DNA of 16,844 bases from Sphingomonadales bacterium (lineage in GTDB: Bacteria > Bacteroidota > Bacteroidia > UBA7662). Shown piece after piece: positions 1 through 7,808 of this stretch. The notes under the pieces were generated by a model that was not told where the DNA came from, made no database searches, and was given only the letters and a program-made list of their open reading frames with translations. The first letter of the stretch is position 1; each line of letters begins with the position of its first letter. Position numbers and translations under genes: made by a program. Location of the stretch: assembly GCA_016872125.1 (NCBI GenBank), contig VHBD01000016.1:1-16844 (forward strand). The letters run 5' to 3'.

Positions 1-1
1 C

Positions 2-1678
2 TATGATCCGAATAATCCGGCCGTTCCTCAACAAATTCAAAAGCCTAGCGGAGAACCATACGAGGGGATGTATGTGCAATTTAACAATGTCTTGGTCACA
101 AACGTGAGTACCTTTGGAGGTGGCAGGGTCAGTTGGATGTTGAGGGATGCTTCCGGTTCCGAAATCAATGTGCGCGATGCGGTTCGTTTCTTTCGTCCTC
201 CATTCGTCTCATCGACTGCATCGGTTCCTCCCAATCCCGCTGCACCGGTTTTTGTTCAACAGGGTAAGGTCTTTTCTCATGTACGTGGTGTAATCACCGA
301 AACCAATTTTGGTAACCTCTATCCAAGGTATGAGATTATTCCATTGACCCCTTCGGATCTGGGTTCGGTGATGGCTTCTCCTCCCTTTATCAGCAATTGG
401 AAGGCGAGACCATCGGTTCCCAAGGTAGGGGATACCGTGCGCATCGGAGCTCGCATTGTGGACTTGGACGGTTCAGTGACCGCAGCCAAATTGTTTTATG
501 CACCCGGAGTCTCCGGAGGACCCTATGATTCGGTTGCCATGACTTTGGTCGCTCCGGATTCTTTCTTGGCCATTATTCCTGGTTCAGTGTTCAACACCAA
601 CGGGGCCTATTATCATTACTATGTTCGGGCCACCGATAACCAGAATAATAACGGCGTACAACCGGATACGATACAATCCTTTGGATTATTTAGGGTGATG
701 AATGGAGGAATTACCCGGGTATCGGAGATTCAAGAATCGCCTGTCATTGGCGGTCGCTCCATCTACGATGGTACGGTTTTGGATAGCATGCAAATCCGAG
801 GGAGAATCATGTCCACCTTGGATCCTTCGGATTATGGGAGGATCATTTTCCAGGATGGTGTGGGCCCTTGGACGGGAATCACCTTGCGTCCGGATAACAA
901 CGGGTCAACGGATATTGATACCCGTCTCAGGGGAGATAGCATTTGGATCAAAAAGGGCTTGGTGATTGAAGACTTTGGTATCACCACCCTGGAGGTTTTG
1001 GACTATCAATTTATTGCCCCGGGCCAGCCCTACGCCCCATTCCGCGTCCCCATGGATTCCATCATGGCCAGAAGGTACTCCTACACGGAACCTCATGAAT
1101 CCTCTTTGTTGGTTTTTGATTCCGTCTATGTGGTCAATCAGAACCCTGATGCGCCCAGCAACTTCGGGGAATTTAGTATTTATGCCGATTCCACGGTGAC
1201 CGCAGGCTTGAGGGTCCGAGGCGGAGTTTCCTTGTCAAGTCTGGATTTGGGGCAGAACTTCAATACCGATTCCCTGACATTCCGTCAGCGTTTGAATTTC
1301 ATTCGCGGCATTCTGACCTACAATTTTGGAAACTGGAAGCTACAGCCCCGGAATCGCAACGATGTTTACGGTTTTGGGACTTCCACAGGGACCTCAGTTC
1401 GTCCAGTACCCTCGATAGCCAGCACCCGATTGCGGGTCTTCCCCAATCCGGGTACGGATAGGGTAAGGTTGGCTTTGGATTTGGAGGGGGATGCGACGGT
1501 CCGCATTCGTGTTATGGATGCTCAAGGCCGCTTACACCACCAGGATCAATGGGATTTGCTGGTCGGAAACGCCTACGGTGACTTGGAAACCGCTGGGTGG
1601 CCTCAAGGTATTTACCTTGTGGAGGTCCTTCATCAAGGTGGATTTGCCCTCGAACGCTTGCTGATACGTCGTCCATAG
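2..1678 (+). CDS. Secreted multidomain protein with T9SS type A sorting domain (5' partial)
   Basis: The frame is open from base 2 with no stop upstream, so only the last 558 residues are visible; the ATG at 68 is internal. The last ~80 residues (from about 1420) form a type IX secretion C-terminal sorting domain: a VFPNPG motif, then a beta-rich segment with DAQGRL, GIYLVEV and a final RLLIRRP. Family knowledge says this domain sends the protein across the outer membrane and is then removed or linked to the surface. Upstream are two OB-fold/YdeI-like beta modules (about 40-330 with YEGMYVQFNNV; about 700-1370 with ISEIQ-like and FQDGVGPWTGI motifs, ending GILTYNFGNWKLQPRN). Between them is an Ig/Fn3-like module (about 410-690, VGDTVRIGARIVDLDGS). 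Such modules occur in secreted nucleases and adhesins, but no catalytic domain is visible here. The true function must lie in the missing N-terminal part. I am sure of the sorting domain, less so of the modules. Confidence 0.85.
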   Translation, partial: YDPNNPAVPQQIQKPSGEPYEGMYVQFNNVLVTNVSTFGGGRVSWMLRDASGSEINVRDAVRFFRPPFVSSTASVPPNPAAPVFVQQGKVFSHVRGVITETNFGNLYPRYEIIPLTPSDLGSVMASPPFISNWKARPSVPKVGDTVRIGARIVDLDGSVTAAKLFYAPGVSGGPYDSVAMTLVAPDSFLAIIPGSVFNTNGAYYHYYVRATDNQNNNGVQPDTIQSFGLFRVMNGGITRVSEIQESPVIGGRSIYDGTVLDSMQIRGRIMSTLDPSDYGRIIFQDGVGPWTGITLRPDNNGSTDIDTRLRGDSIWIKKGLVIEDFGITTLEVLDYQFIAPGQPYAPFRVPMDSIMARRYSYTEPHESSLLVFDSVYVVNQNPDAPSNFGEFSIYADSTVTAGLRVRGGVSLSSLDLGQNFNTDSLTFRQRLNFIRGILTYNFGNWKLQPRNRNDVYGFGTSTGTSVRPVPSIASTRLRVFPNPGTDRVRLALDLEGDATVRIRVMDAQGRLHHQDQWDLLVGNAYGDLETAGWPQGIYLVEVLHQGGFALERLLIRRP

Positions 1679-1685
1679 GGAGCCT

Positions 1686-1715
1686 TTTGGGCGGCCATGG
1701 ATGTGAGTAATTTTG
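1686..1715 (+). promoter_or_regulatory. Upstream clpC promoter match (P1)
   Basis: TTTG at 1686-1689, an 18-nt spacer, then TAATTTTG at 1708-1715. This fits the Bacteroidota sigma-A-type consensus TTTG-N17-23-TAnnTTTG fully. Transcription would start near 1720, about 50 nt before the clpC ATG. This is a pattern match only. Confidence 0.55.
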
Positions 1716-1728
1716 GGTTAGGCCAAGG

Positions 1729-1756
1729 TTTGGCACGGGATTTGTGTCTAATTTTG
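1729..1756 (+). promoter_or_regulatory. Proximal clpC promoter match (P2)
   Basis: TTTG at 1729-1732, a 16-nt spacer (one short of the usual range), then TAATTTTG at 1749-1756, 41 bp downstream of the first copy. The -7 octamer is identical in both. The start site would be near 1761, giving a leader of about 12 nt before the ATG at 1773. No Shine-Dalgarno sequence is seen, as is usual in this phylum. Confidence 0.5.
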
Positions 1757-1772
1757 CAACAAAGCCCCGTCC

Positions 1773-4427
1773 ATGGATGCAAAATTTTCCCCTAAGGTCA
1801 AAGATGTCATAGCCTTCAGCCGAGAAGAAGCTGTTCGCTTGGGGCATGATTATATCGATGCCAGTCATTTGCTCTTGGGCCTTATTCGCGAAGGCGATGG
1901 GCAAGCGATCAAAACCCTTCGCAACCTTGGGGTAAACATCGATAAACTCAAGGCCGCCATCGAAGATTCCATGCGGCATACCGGGGAAAAGGAAGGCCTG
2001 CAAGCGGATCAAATTCCCTTGACCAAACAAGCGGAGAAAATCCTGAAGATTACCTTTTTGGAGGCCAAGATTTTCAAGAGCGAGTTGATCGGCACCGTCC
2101 ATTTGTTGTTGTCCATTCTCCGGGACGAAGATTGCCTGGCCAACAGAGTACTCGAAAAATTTGATGTTACCTACGAAATGGTCAAGGAAGAAATTGATGC
2201 CATGATCGAAGGTAGAGAAAGAACGGAGCCACCGGCTTCGCCTCGTTCTTCTTACGAAGATGCGTACGGGGATGACGACAAAAAGGGTAATGGTGATTTG
2301 CCTCGTAAATCCGCCAATCCCAAAAGCAAAACCCCGGTCCTTGACAACTTTGGGCGTGACTTATCGCAACTTGCCGAAGATGGTCGTTTGGATCCCATTA
2401 TTGGAAGAGATTCCGAAATCGAAAGGGTATCCCAGATTCTTAGCCGTCGCAAGAAGAATAACCCTATCCTCATTGGTGAACCTGGAGTCGGAAAGACGGC
2501 TATTGCCGAAGGTTTGGCCCTTCGAATTCACCAGAAGAAGGTTTCTAGAATTTTGTTTGACAAGCGTATCGTGACGTTGGATCTCTCTTCTTTGGTTGCC
2601 GGAACCAAATATCGCGGCCAGTTCGAAGAGCGGATGAAGGCGGTGATGAACGAGCTAGAAAAGTCCCCGGATGTGATTTTGTTCATTGACGAAATTCATA
2701 CGATGGTCGGCGCCGGAGGTGCTTCAGGATCTCTGGATGCCAGCAACATGTTCAAGCCAGCCTTGTCCAGAGGAGAATTGCAATGCATTGGCGCAACAAC
2801 CTTGAACGAATACCGTCAATTTATCGAAAAGGACGGCGCATTGGACCGTCGTTTTCAAAAAGTCATGGTGGATCCTCCTTCGGCAGAAGAAACCCTTCAG
2901 ATTTTGCATAACATTAAGCATAAATACGAAGACCATCATCAGGTAGCCTATACCGAGGATGCTTTGGCCGCTTGTGTCAAACTAACAGATCGTTACATAT
3001 CGGACCGTCATTTACCAGATAAAGCCATTGACGCTTTGGACGAAGCCGGTGCCAGGGTGCATATTGGGAACATCAAAGTACCTCAAGAGGTTATTCAATT
3101 GGAGGCTGCCTTGGAGGAAATACGAGAACTCAAAAACAAAGTGGTCAAAAGCCAGCGGTACGAAGAAGCAGCCAAACTCAGAGATAACGAAAAGCATGTG
3201 CTGGAAGATTTGGAGCAAGCCAAGAGCCGTTGGGAAGAAGAAGCTCGGCGTACTCGCTTTACGGTCGATGATGACCATATCGCGGAGGTGGTGGCAATGA
3301 TGACCGGTGTGCCGGTCAAACGTATCGCTCAATCAGAAGCGGAACGAATCGGTAAAATGGCTTCTGATTTGAAGGAAAAGGTAATTGGCCAAGACAGGGC
3401 TGTCGAGGCGGTCAGTAAGGCTATCCTACGGACCAGAGCCGGTCTCAAAGATCCCCGTAAGCCCATGGGTTCGTTTATTTTCTTGGGTCCAACCGGGGTG
3501 GGCAAAACGGAATTGGCCAAGGAACTCGCTCGATACCTGTTTGATACCGAAGATGCCTTGGTCCGCATCGATATGAGTGAGTACATGGAGAAATTCTCCG
3601 TGTCTCGCTTAGTGGGAGCGCCTCCAGGATACGTGGGATACGAAGAAGGCGGTCAACTAACTGAGCGTGTTCGGCGTAAACCTTATTCGGTAATTCTCTT
3701 GGATGAGGTGGAGAAGGCCCATCCGGATATTTTCAATTTGTTGTTGCAAGTTATGGATGATGGCCAGTTAACGGACGGATTAGGCCGTAAAGTTGACTTC
3801 AAAAACACTTTGATTATCTTGACCTCGAATATTGGGTCTCGTCAGCTAAAAGATTTTGGCACCGGTGTAGGTTTTACCACGCCAAGCAAAGTGGAAGCTC
3901 GGGAAAAAGAAACCTCGGCGGTTATTCAAGGCGCCCTCAAGAAAACCTTCTCTCCCGAGTTCTTGAATCGAATTGACGACGTGATTATCTTCAATCCGCT
4001 TGAGCGTCAGGAACTGGATAAGATTATTCATTTGACCCTTGCCTCGGTCTTGCGTAGGATTAACGATTTAGGGTACCAGGTATCGCTAAGCGCCAAAGCC
4101 ATGGATTTGCTTGCCGAGAAAGGTTATGACCCACAATTTGGGGCAAGGCCATTGAAAAGGGCAATTCAGAAATATGTGGAGGATGTGGTGGCCGAACAAA
4201 TGATGAGTGGGCAATTGACTCAGGGCGCTGTTTTGAACCTTGATGTTAATGATGAGGGCCAAATGCAGGTTCAGGTAAGTCAACCTTCGGACCTTGCTGC
4301 TTCCGTCGAAGGAAAATCTTCTTCGGCCACGACCGCTAAGCCTCCCCGCAAAAGCAAAGGTTCCTCATCTACTCCCAGCCCCGATGAAGCAAACGATGGA
4401 GAACCTATCGCATCCGTTGGGATGTAG
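1773..4427 (+). CDS. clpC: ATP-dependent Clp protease ATP-binding subunit ClpC
   Basis: An 884-residue Hsp100 unfoldase that feeds substrates into ClpP in the cytoplasm. Domains in order: a Clp N repeat pair (about 1-145), an acidic and basic linker (150-190), AAA+ D1 with Walker A GEPGVGKT (235-242), Walker B ILFIDE (302-307) and Arg finger R359/R360, a UVR-type coiled-coil insert (about 440-490, RYEEAAKLRD), then AAA+ D2 with Walker A GPTGVGKT (572-579), Walker B VILLDE (640-645), sensor 1 N686, Arg finger in NRID (732-735) and sensor 2 GAR (790-792). GVGF at 698-701 sits where the ClpP-docking loop (VGF/IGF) lies, so it should work with ClpP. The UVR insert and N domain separate it from ClpA, ClpX and ClpB. 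The tail (about 842-884) is Ser/Thr/Lys/Pro-rich and probably disordered. It is first in an apparent operon ending in clpS. Confidence 0.97.
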   Translation: MDAKFSPKVKDVIAFSREEAVRLGHDYIDASHLLLGLIREGDGQAIKTLRNLGVNIDKLKAAIEDSMRHTGEKEGLQADQIPLTKQAEKILKITFLEAKIFKSELIGTVHLLLSILRDEDCLANRVLEKFDVTYEMVKEEIDAMIEGRERTEPPASPRSSYEDAYGDDDKKGNGDLPRKSANPKSKTPVLDNFGRDLSQLAEDGRLDPIIGRDSEIERVSQILSRRKKNNPILIGEPGVGKTAIAEGLALRIHQKKVSRILFDKRIVTLDLSSLVAGTKYRGQFEERMKAVMNELEKSPDVILFIDEIHTMVGAGGASGSLDASNMFKPALSRGELQCIGATTLNEYRQFIEKDGALDRRFQKVMVDPPSAEETLQILHNIKHKYEDHHQVAYTEDALAACVKLTDRYISDRHLPDKAIDALDEAGARVHIGNIKVPQEVIQLEAALEEIRELKNKVVKSQRYEEAAKLRDNEKHVLEDLEQAKSRWEEEARRTRFTVDDDHIAEVVAMMTGVPVKRIAQSEAERIGKMASDLKEKVIGQDRAVEAVSKAILRTRAGLKDPRKPMGSFIFLGPTGVGKTELAKELARYLFDTEDALVRIDMSEYMEKFSVSRLVGAPPGYVGYEEGGQLTERVRRKPYSVILLDEVEKAHPDIFNLLLQVMDDGQLTDGLGRKVDFKNTLIILTSNIGSRQLKDFGTGVGFTTPSKVEAREKETSAVIQGALKKTFSPEFLNRIDDVIIFNPLERQELDKIIHLTLASVLRRINDLGYQVSLSAKAMDLLAEKGYDPQFGARPLKRAIQKYVEDVVAEQMMSGQLTQGAVLNLDVNDEGQMQVQVSQPSDLAASVEGKSSSATTAKPPRKSKGSSSTPSPDEANDGEPIASVGM

Positions 4428-4436
4428 CCGTGAGCC

Positions 4437-5573
4437 ATGGGTTTGACCTTTGTCGATGACCTTGGGGTTCGTGGATTGCTTCCCTTAACCTATACCCATG
4501 GTCCTCAAGACTGTCGGGTGGGTATCCTGACTTTATCCCAAAAGTGGAATTTGTTATGGCGCCGTCAAGAAGGTTCCATGTCGGTTAATTCACGACTTCT
4601 TCCCAACGACGCCCTTCTGCTCGCGGCACAATCGTTGAGTCAAGGTAAGGGTTTGCGTCAAGGAGGTCAAGATTTGGTATGGCATGGTCAGGCCGACCGC
4701 ATAGAATGGACGAATTGGGATGGTGAAGCAGAATGGATTACCCATCCCGAGGATATTTTCTTGAAGAATGGTTCTCAGATTCGAAGGGATGTGAACTGGC
4801 TTTTGGAAGCGGGTGGGGAATGGGCTTTGCCGTCCTGGTCGCATCGAGTTGATCCGGATCCCTATACCGCGGTATACCGTCCTGAACAGGTCTATGTGCA
4901 TCCTTCGGCAATTGTTCGCGCGGCGGTTTTTGACGCTTCGGAGGGCCCAATATGGATCGGGGAGTCGGCGGAAATTATGGCGGGAAGCATGATCAAAGGC
5001 CCCGTGGCCATAGGCGAGCACAGCAGCATCAAAATGGGGGCCAAAATTTACGGCGACAGCACCGTGGGCCCCTATTGCAAAGTTGGCGGTGAGGTGTCCA
5101 ATTCGGTGATCCATTCGTATTCGAACAAGGGACACGATGGATTCATGGGCAACTCGGTTATCGGTCGTTGGTGCAATTTGGGAGCGGATACCAACAATTC
5201 CAACCTCAAGAATAATTACGAGCAGGTGAAGTTATGGGATATTGCTTCGGAAACTTTTCGAAATACTGGACTTACTTTCTGCGGCTTGATCATGGGGGAC
5301 CATTCCAAATGCGGGATCAACACCATGTTCAATACGGGGACTGTGGTTGGGGTTGGGGCCAATATTTTTGGAGGTGGCTTTGTTCGGCAATTCATTCCAT
5401 CTTTTGGCTGGGGCGGAACCCAGGGCATGGAAACTTTTCGCTTTGATAAATTTGCCAAGACCGCCGAAAAGGTGATGCAAAGGCGGGGCCTAGCCCTGTC
5501 GGATGCAGAGAGGGATCTTCTTCAACGTGTTTACAAGGCCACGGCTCTTCAACGAACTTGGGAGAAAAAATAG
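4437..5573 (+). CDS. Bacteroidota-type GlmU-like sugar nucleotidyltransferase / acetyltransferase
   Basis: 378 residues, starting 9 nt after clpC. It matches the short alternative GlmU family (NTP_transf_4 type), proposed to make UDP-GlcNAc from glucosamine-1-phosphate for cell wall synthesis. The N-terminal half (about 1-150) has the family's LLPLTYT and RVGILTLSQKW blocks but not the classical GxGTRM loop of E. coli GlmU. The C-terminal half (about 153-320) is a left-handed beta helix of hexapeptide repeats (PIWIGE, GPVAIGE, STVGPY). KGHDGFMGNSVIG at 231-243 aligns by eye with AGHLTYLGDAEIG of GlmU, so H233 should correspond to the acetyltransferase catalytic histidine (H363 in E. coli). 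It is followed by NLGADTNNSNLKNNY, equivalent to the IGAGT..CNY block. Both activities are inferred from the family; the nucleotidyltransferase half is the less certain one. Confidence 0.88.
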   Translation: MGLTFVDDLGVRGLLPLTYTHGPQDCRVGILTLSQKWNLLWRRQEGSMSVNSRLLPNDALLLAAQSLSQGKGLRQGGQDLVWHGQADRIEWTNWDGEAEWITHPEDIFLKNGSQIRRDVNWLLEAGGEWALPSWSHRVDPDPYTAVYRPEQVYVHPSAIVRAAVFDASEGPIWIGESAEIMAGSMIKGPVAIGEHSSIKMGAKIYGDSTVGPYCKVGGEVSNSVIHSYSNKGHDGFMGNSVIGRWCNLGADTNNSNLKNNYEQVKLWDIASETFRNTGLTFCGLIMGDHSKCGINTMFNTGTVVGVGANIFGGGFVRQFIPSFGWGGTQGMETFRFDKFAKTAEKVMQRRGLALSDAERDLLQRVYKATALQRTWEKK

Positions 5574-5629
5574 AAACAGGCCTCACAATTCCATTTCGAA
5601 TTTTACAGGTCAACCAAGTATTAAAATTC

Positions 5630-6406
5630 ATGAAAATGTCCAAACGTAGGCCTTTGATTTTGGGAAATTGGAAAATGAACACCCTGCCTGAAGAAGGGCG
5701 CTTGGTGGCCAGGCAAATGTTGCCCATGATCCGGGATGGTTTGCATTGGGATTTGGATTGGGGATTGGCGATACCGTTCACGCATTTGGGCGCTCTGCGC
5801 TCGGAACTGGAGGGTTCGGGAATGATGGGGGCTCAGGACTGTTCAGCGCATCTTCAAGGAGCCTATACTGGAGAAATATCGGCCGGTATCTTGGCTGCGA
5901 TGCACTGCAGCTTTGCCTTGGTGGGGCATAGTGAACGCCGTCTGCACCACCATGAAAGCTCCTCCACTTGCGGTCTCAAAATTGACCGCTTGCGTGAACA
6001 TGGCTTGATGTCGGTCTATTGCGTTGGGGAAACGTTGGAACAACGTCAAGGGGGCAGCTTCAACGAAGTGATTACCTTTCAATTGATGGAAGCATTGGGT
6101 TCTCGAATTCAGGATTTGAATCAAGGTTCATTGGCGATTGCCTACGAACCGGTTTGGGCCATTGGGACCGGTCTGACCGCGAGCCCGCAACAAGCCAACG
6201 AAGTGCATGCTATGATCCGTGCTTGGGTCGCTCAACATGGAGGTGCAAGCATGGCTGAACAAATCCGTATCCTTTACGGAGGGTCTGTGAATGCCTCCAA
6301 TGCCAAGGAGCTTTTGGCTTGCGCAGATGTGGACGGGGCCTTGGTGGGCGGCGCCTCCCTCAAGGCCAGGGAATTTGCTGATATTGTGTTAAGTTCTATG
6401 GATTAA
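5630..6406 (+). CDS. tpiA: Triosephosphate isomerase
   Basis: 258 residues, the normal TIM-barrel length. It interconverts glyceraldehyde-3-phosphate and dihydroxyacetone phosphate in glycolysis and gluconeogenesis. Visible motifs are GNWKMN with substrate Lys15, the catalytic His100 in LVGHSERR, the catalytic Glu173 in AYEPVWAIGTG with the mobile loop 6, and phosphate-binding YGGSV (216-220) and GG (240-241). The frame stays open back to a TTG at 5558 inside the preceding gene, but that adds 24 residues with no counterpart in the family. I chose the ATG at 5630; the ATG at 5636 is equally possible. The 56-bp gap upstream has no TAnnTTTG element, so transcription most likely comes from the clpC promoters. 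Confidence 0.96.
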   Translation: MKMSKRRPLILGNWKMNTLPEEGRLVARQMLPMIRDGLHWDLDWGLAIPFTHLGALRSELEGSGMMGAQDCSAHLQGAYTGEISAGILAAMHCSFALVGHSERRLHHHESSSTCGLKIDRLREHGLMSVYCVGETLEQRQGGSFNEVITFQLMEALGSRIQDLNQGSLAIAYEPVWAIGTGLTASPQQANEVHAMIRAWVAQHGGASMAEQIRILYGGSVNASNAKELLACADVDGALVGGASLKAREFADIVLSSMD

Positions 6407-6409
6407 ACG

Positions 6410-7459
6410 ATGGGGGGTTCTTACCTGCGTTGGCGCTTGGGGGTTGCAGACGAAAGTTCCTGTGAATTATTCATGGCCTTGCTTGGTGAGGTTGGGTTTG
6501 AAGCCTTCGAAACTATGCCCATGAACCAAGAGGGGGTGGGGGTTTCCGCGGGCCATCCGAAGCAGGATATTCCTTCGCCATTTGTTATGGAAGCCTATGG
6601 ACTGGTCGAAACCGTTGGCCCTCTATTTCAAGACCGTTGGTTGGGAGAGAACCAGGACAAGATTCTGTGGATCGATGGACCGCACTCCATGCCGAATACC
6701 AATTGGAATGCGGAATGGGAATCCAATTTTGAGCCCGTTCGTTTGGGGAAATCGTTGGGACTGCGTGCGCCTTTTCACGAGCCAATGGGGGATATGGCCT
6801 TGGAACTGGTCATGATGCCGAGGATGTCCTTCGGCACCGGTCACCATGAAACCACCTTGCTGATGAGTTGGTGGCTGTTAGGGGCACCCACCGAACAAAC
6901 CATTCAAATTGGTCAGAAGGTGTTATGGGAACCAGGCCCTCTAAGGGTCGATACGGTAGAGGGATTGCCGCTGCACCAAAATCCAAAACAGGACGCTCCC
7001 TTTTCTCGTCTCAAGGGGTTTCGAGTTCTGGATATGGGATGCGGAACGGGGATCTTAGGCATTCTGGCAGCACGATTAGGTGCCTCATCGGTCATTGGGA
7101 TCGATGTTGAAGCATGGTCCGCCGAAAATGCAGCCGAAAATGCAATCCGAAATGCCGTACCGGCCCAGGGCTCGCATACCGAATGGTTATGCGGGGATGC
7201 GGAATTGTTGCCAAGTTTGTGGGCCGTGCATGGAAAATTTGACTTAATCTTGGCCAATATCAACCGGAATATTCTCTTAACGGATATGGCCGCATACGAC
7301 GGCTCCCTGCAGCCAGGGGGGCAATTATGGCTAAGTGGTTTTTACACAGAAGATCACGGGGTCTTGTTACAGGAAGCTAAGCGGTTGGGGTTGGTCTGTG
7401 TGGGGTCCGCTGCGCTGAACAAATGGAGTACTTTGTTGTTTGAAAAAGAAAAAGTTTAA
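6410..7459 (+). CDS. prmA: Ribosomal protein L11 methyltransferase PrmA
   Basis: 349 residues, starting 3 nt after tpiA. It is a SAM-dependent methyltransferase of ribosomal protein L11. The N-terminal substrate-binding domain (about 1-90) leads to NWNAEWESNFEPV (98-110), typical of PrmA from this phylum. Then come the PrmA signature MSFGTGHHETT (139-149), SAM motif I LDMGCGTGILG (207-217), GIDVEAWSAENAAEN (230-244) and the LANINRNIL motif (281-289). It is longer than the usual 275-295 residues, because about 40 extra residues lie between GTGHHETT and motif I (about 158-198, WEPGPLRVDTVEG included). In-frame coding continues on both sides and all catalytic motifs are intact, so I call it functional. 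Confidence 0.95.
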   Translation: MGGSYLRWRLGVADESSCELFMALLGEVGFEAFETMPMNQEGVGVSAGHPKQDIPSPFVMEAYGLVETVGPLFQDRWLGENQDKILWIDGPHSMPNTNWNAEWESNFEPVRLGKSLGLRAPFHEPMGDMALELVMMPRMSFGTGHHETTLLMSWWLLGAPTEQTIQIGQKVLWEPGPLRVDTVEGLPLHQNPKQDAPFSRLKGFRVLDMGCGTGILGILAARLGASSVIGIDVEAWSAENAAENAIRNAVPAQGSHTEWLCGDAELLPSLWAVHGKFDLILANINRNILLTDMAAYDGSLQPGGQLWLSGFYTEDHGVLLQEAKRLGLVCVGSAALNKWSTLLFEKEKV

Positions 7460-7469
7460 CCCCTGGAAC

Positions 7470-7778
7470 ATGAAGGTTTTCGATCGCTATAGCTCATTTT
7501 CGCTTGGGGATAGCACCGAGGCCAAGCCTGAAATTGAAGTTTTGGAATTGGAAGATGAGGGCAGTAATATTGTTTTGCATAACGATGACGTGAACACCTT
7601 TGGGCACGTCATCGAATGTTTGATGCGGTACTGCGAACATAGTGCAGAGCAGGCCGAACAATGCGCATGGATTGTGCACCTCAACGGAAAATGCAAAGTC
7701 AAATCCGGTTCTTACGCGGATCTTCTGCCTGTTCAAGCCCTCTTGGCAGACGAGGGACTATGGGTGACGATTGAATAA
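7470..7778 (+). CDS. clpS: ATP-dependent Clp protease adaptor ClpS
   Basis: 102 residues. ClpS binds N-end-rule substrates and delivers them to the Clp unfoldase N domain; here the partner should be ClpC, encoded in the same operon. LHNDDVNTFGHVIECL (36-51) aligns with NNDDYTPMEFVIDVL of E. coli ClpS, keeping N38, D39 and D40 of the pocket. The later pocket His70 lies in IVHLNGKCKVKSG. The E. coli gatekeeper Met40 position is Phe44 here. A longer frame starts at a TTG at 7440 inside prmA and adds a KKKK segment; the ATG at 7470, 10 nt after the prmA stop, is the better start. It is the last gene before a convergent gene; the 30-bp gap (7779-7808) shows no clear terminator. Confidence 0.94.
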   Translation: MKVFDRYSSFSLGDSTEAKPEIEVLELEDEGSNIVLHNDDVNTFGHVIECLMRYCEHSAEQAEQCAWIVHLNGKCKVKSGSYADLLPVQALLADEGLWVTIE

Positions 7779-7808
7779 AGAGAATACTTTACAAATCCCA
7801 ACCCAAGT

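Noticed and set aside
1697..1795. Possible 32-codon upstream frame overlapping the clpC start
   Set aside because: It begins before the predicted start site of both clpC promoters, so neither transcript would carry its ATG.
1512..2102. 196-residue - strand frame across the T9SS gene end and clpC start
   Set aside because: It overlaps two strong genes and the clpC promoters and has no recognisable motif; a shadow frame.
4590..5135. 181-residue - strand frame opposite the glmU-like gene
   Set aside because: Antisense to a conserved hexapeptide-repeat gene; no motif.
5558..5629. TTG start for triosephosphate isomerase
   Set aside because: It overlaps the upstream gene and adds residues not found in the family.
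7779..7808. Possible shared terminator between convergent clpS and E1 genes
   Set aside because: The 30 bp contain no stable GC stem with a T tract in either direction.
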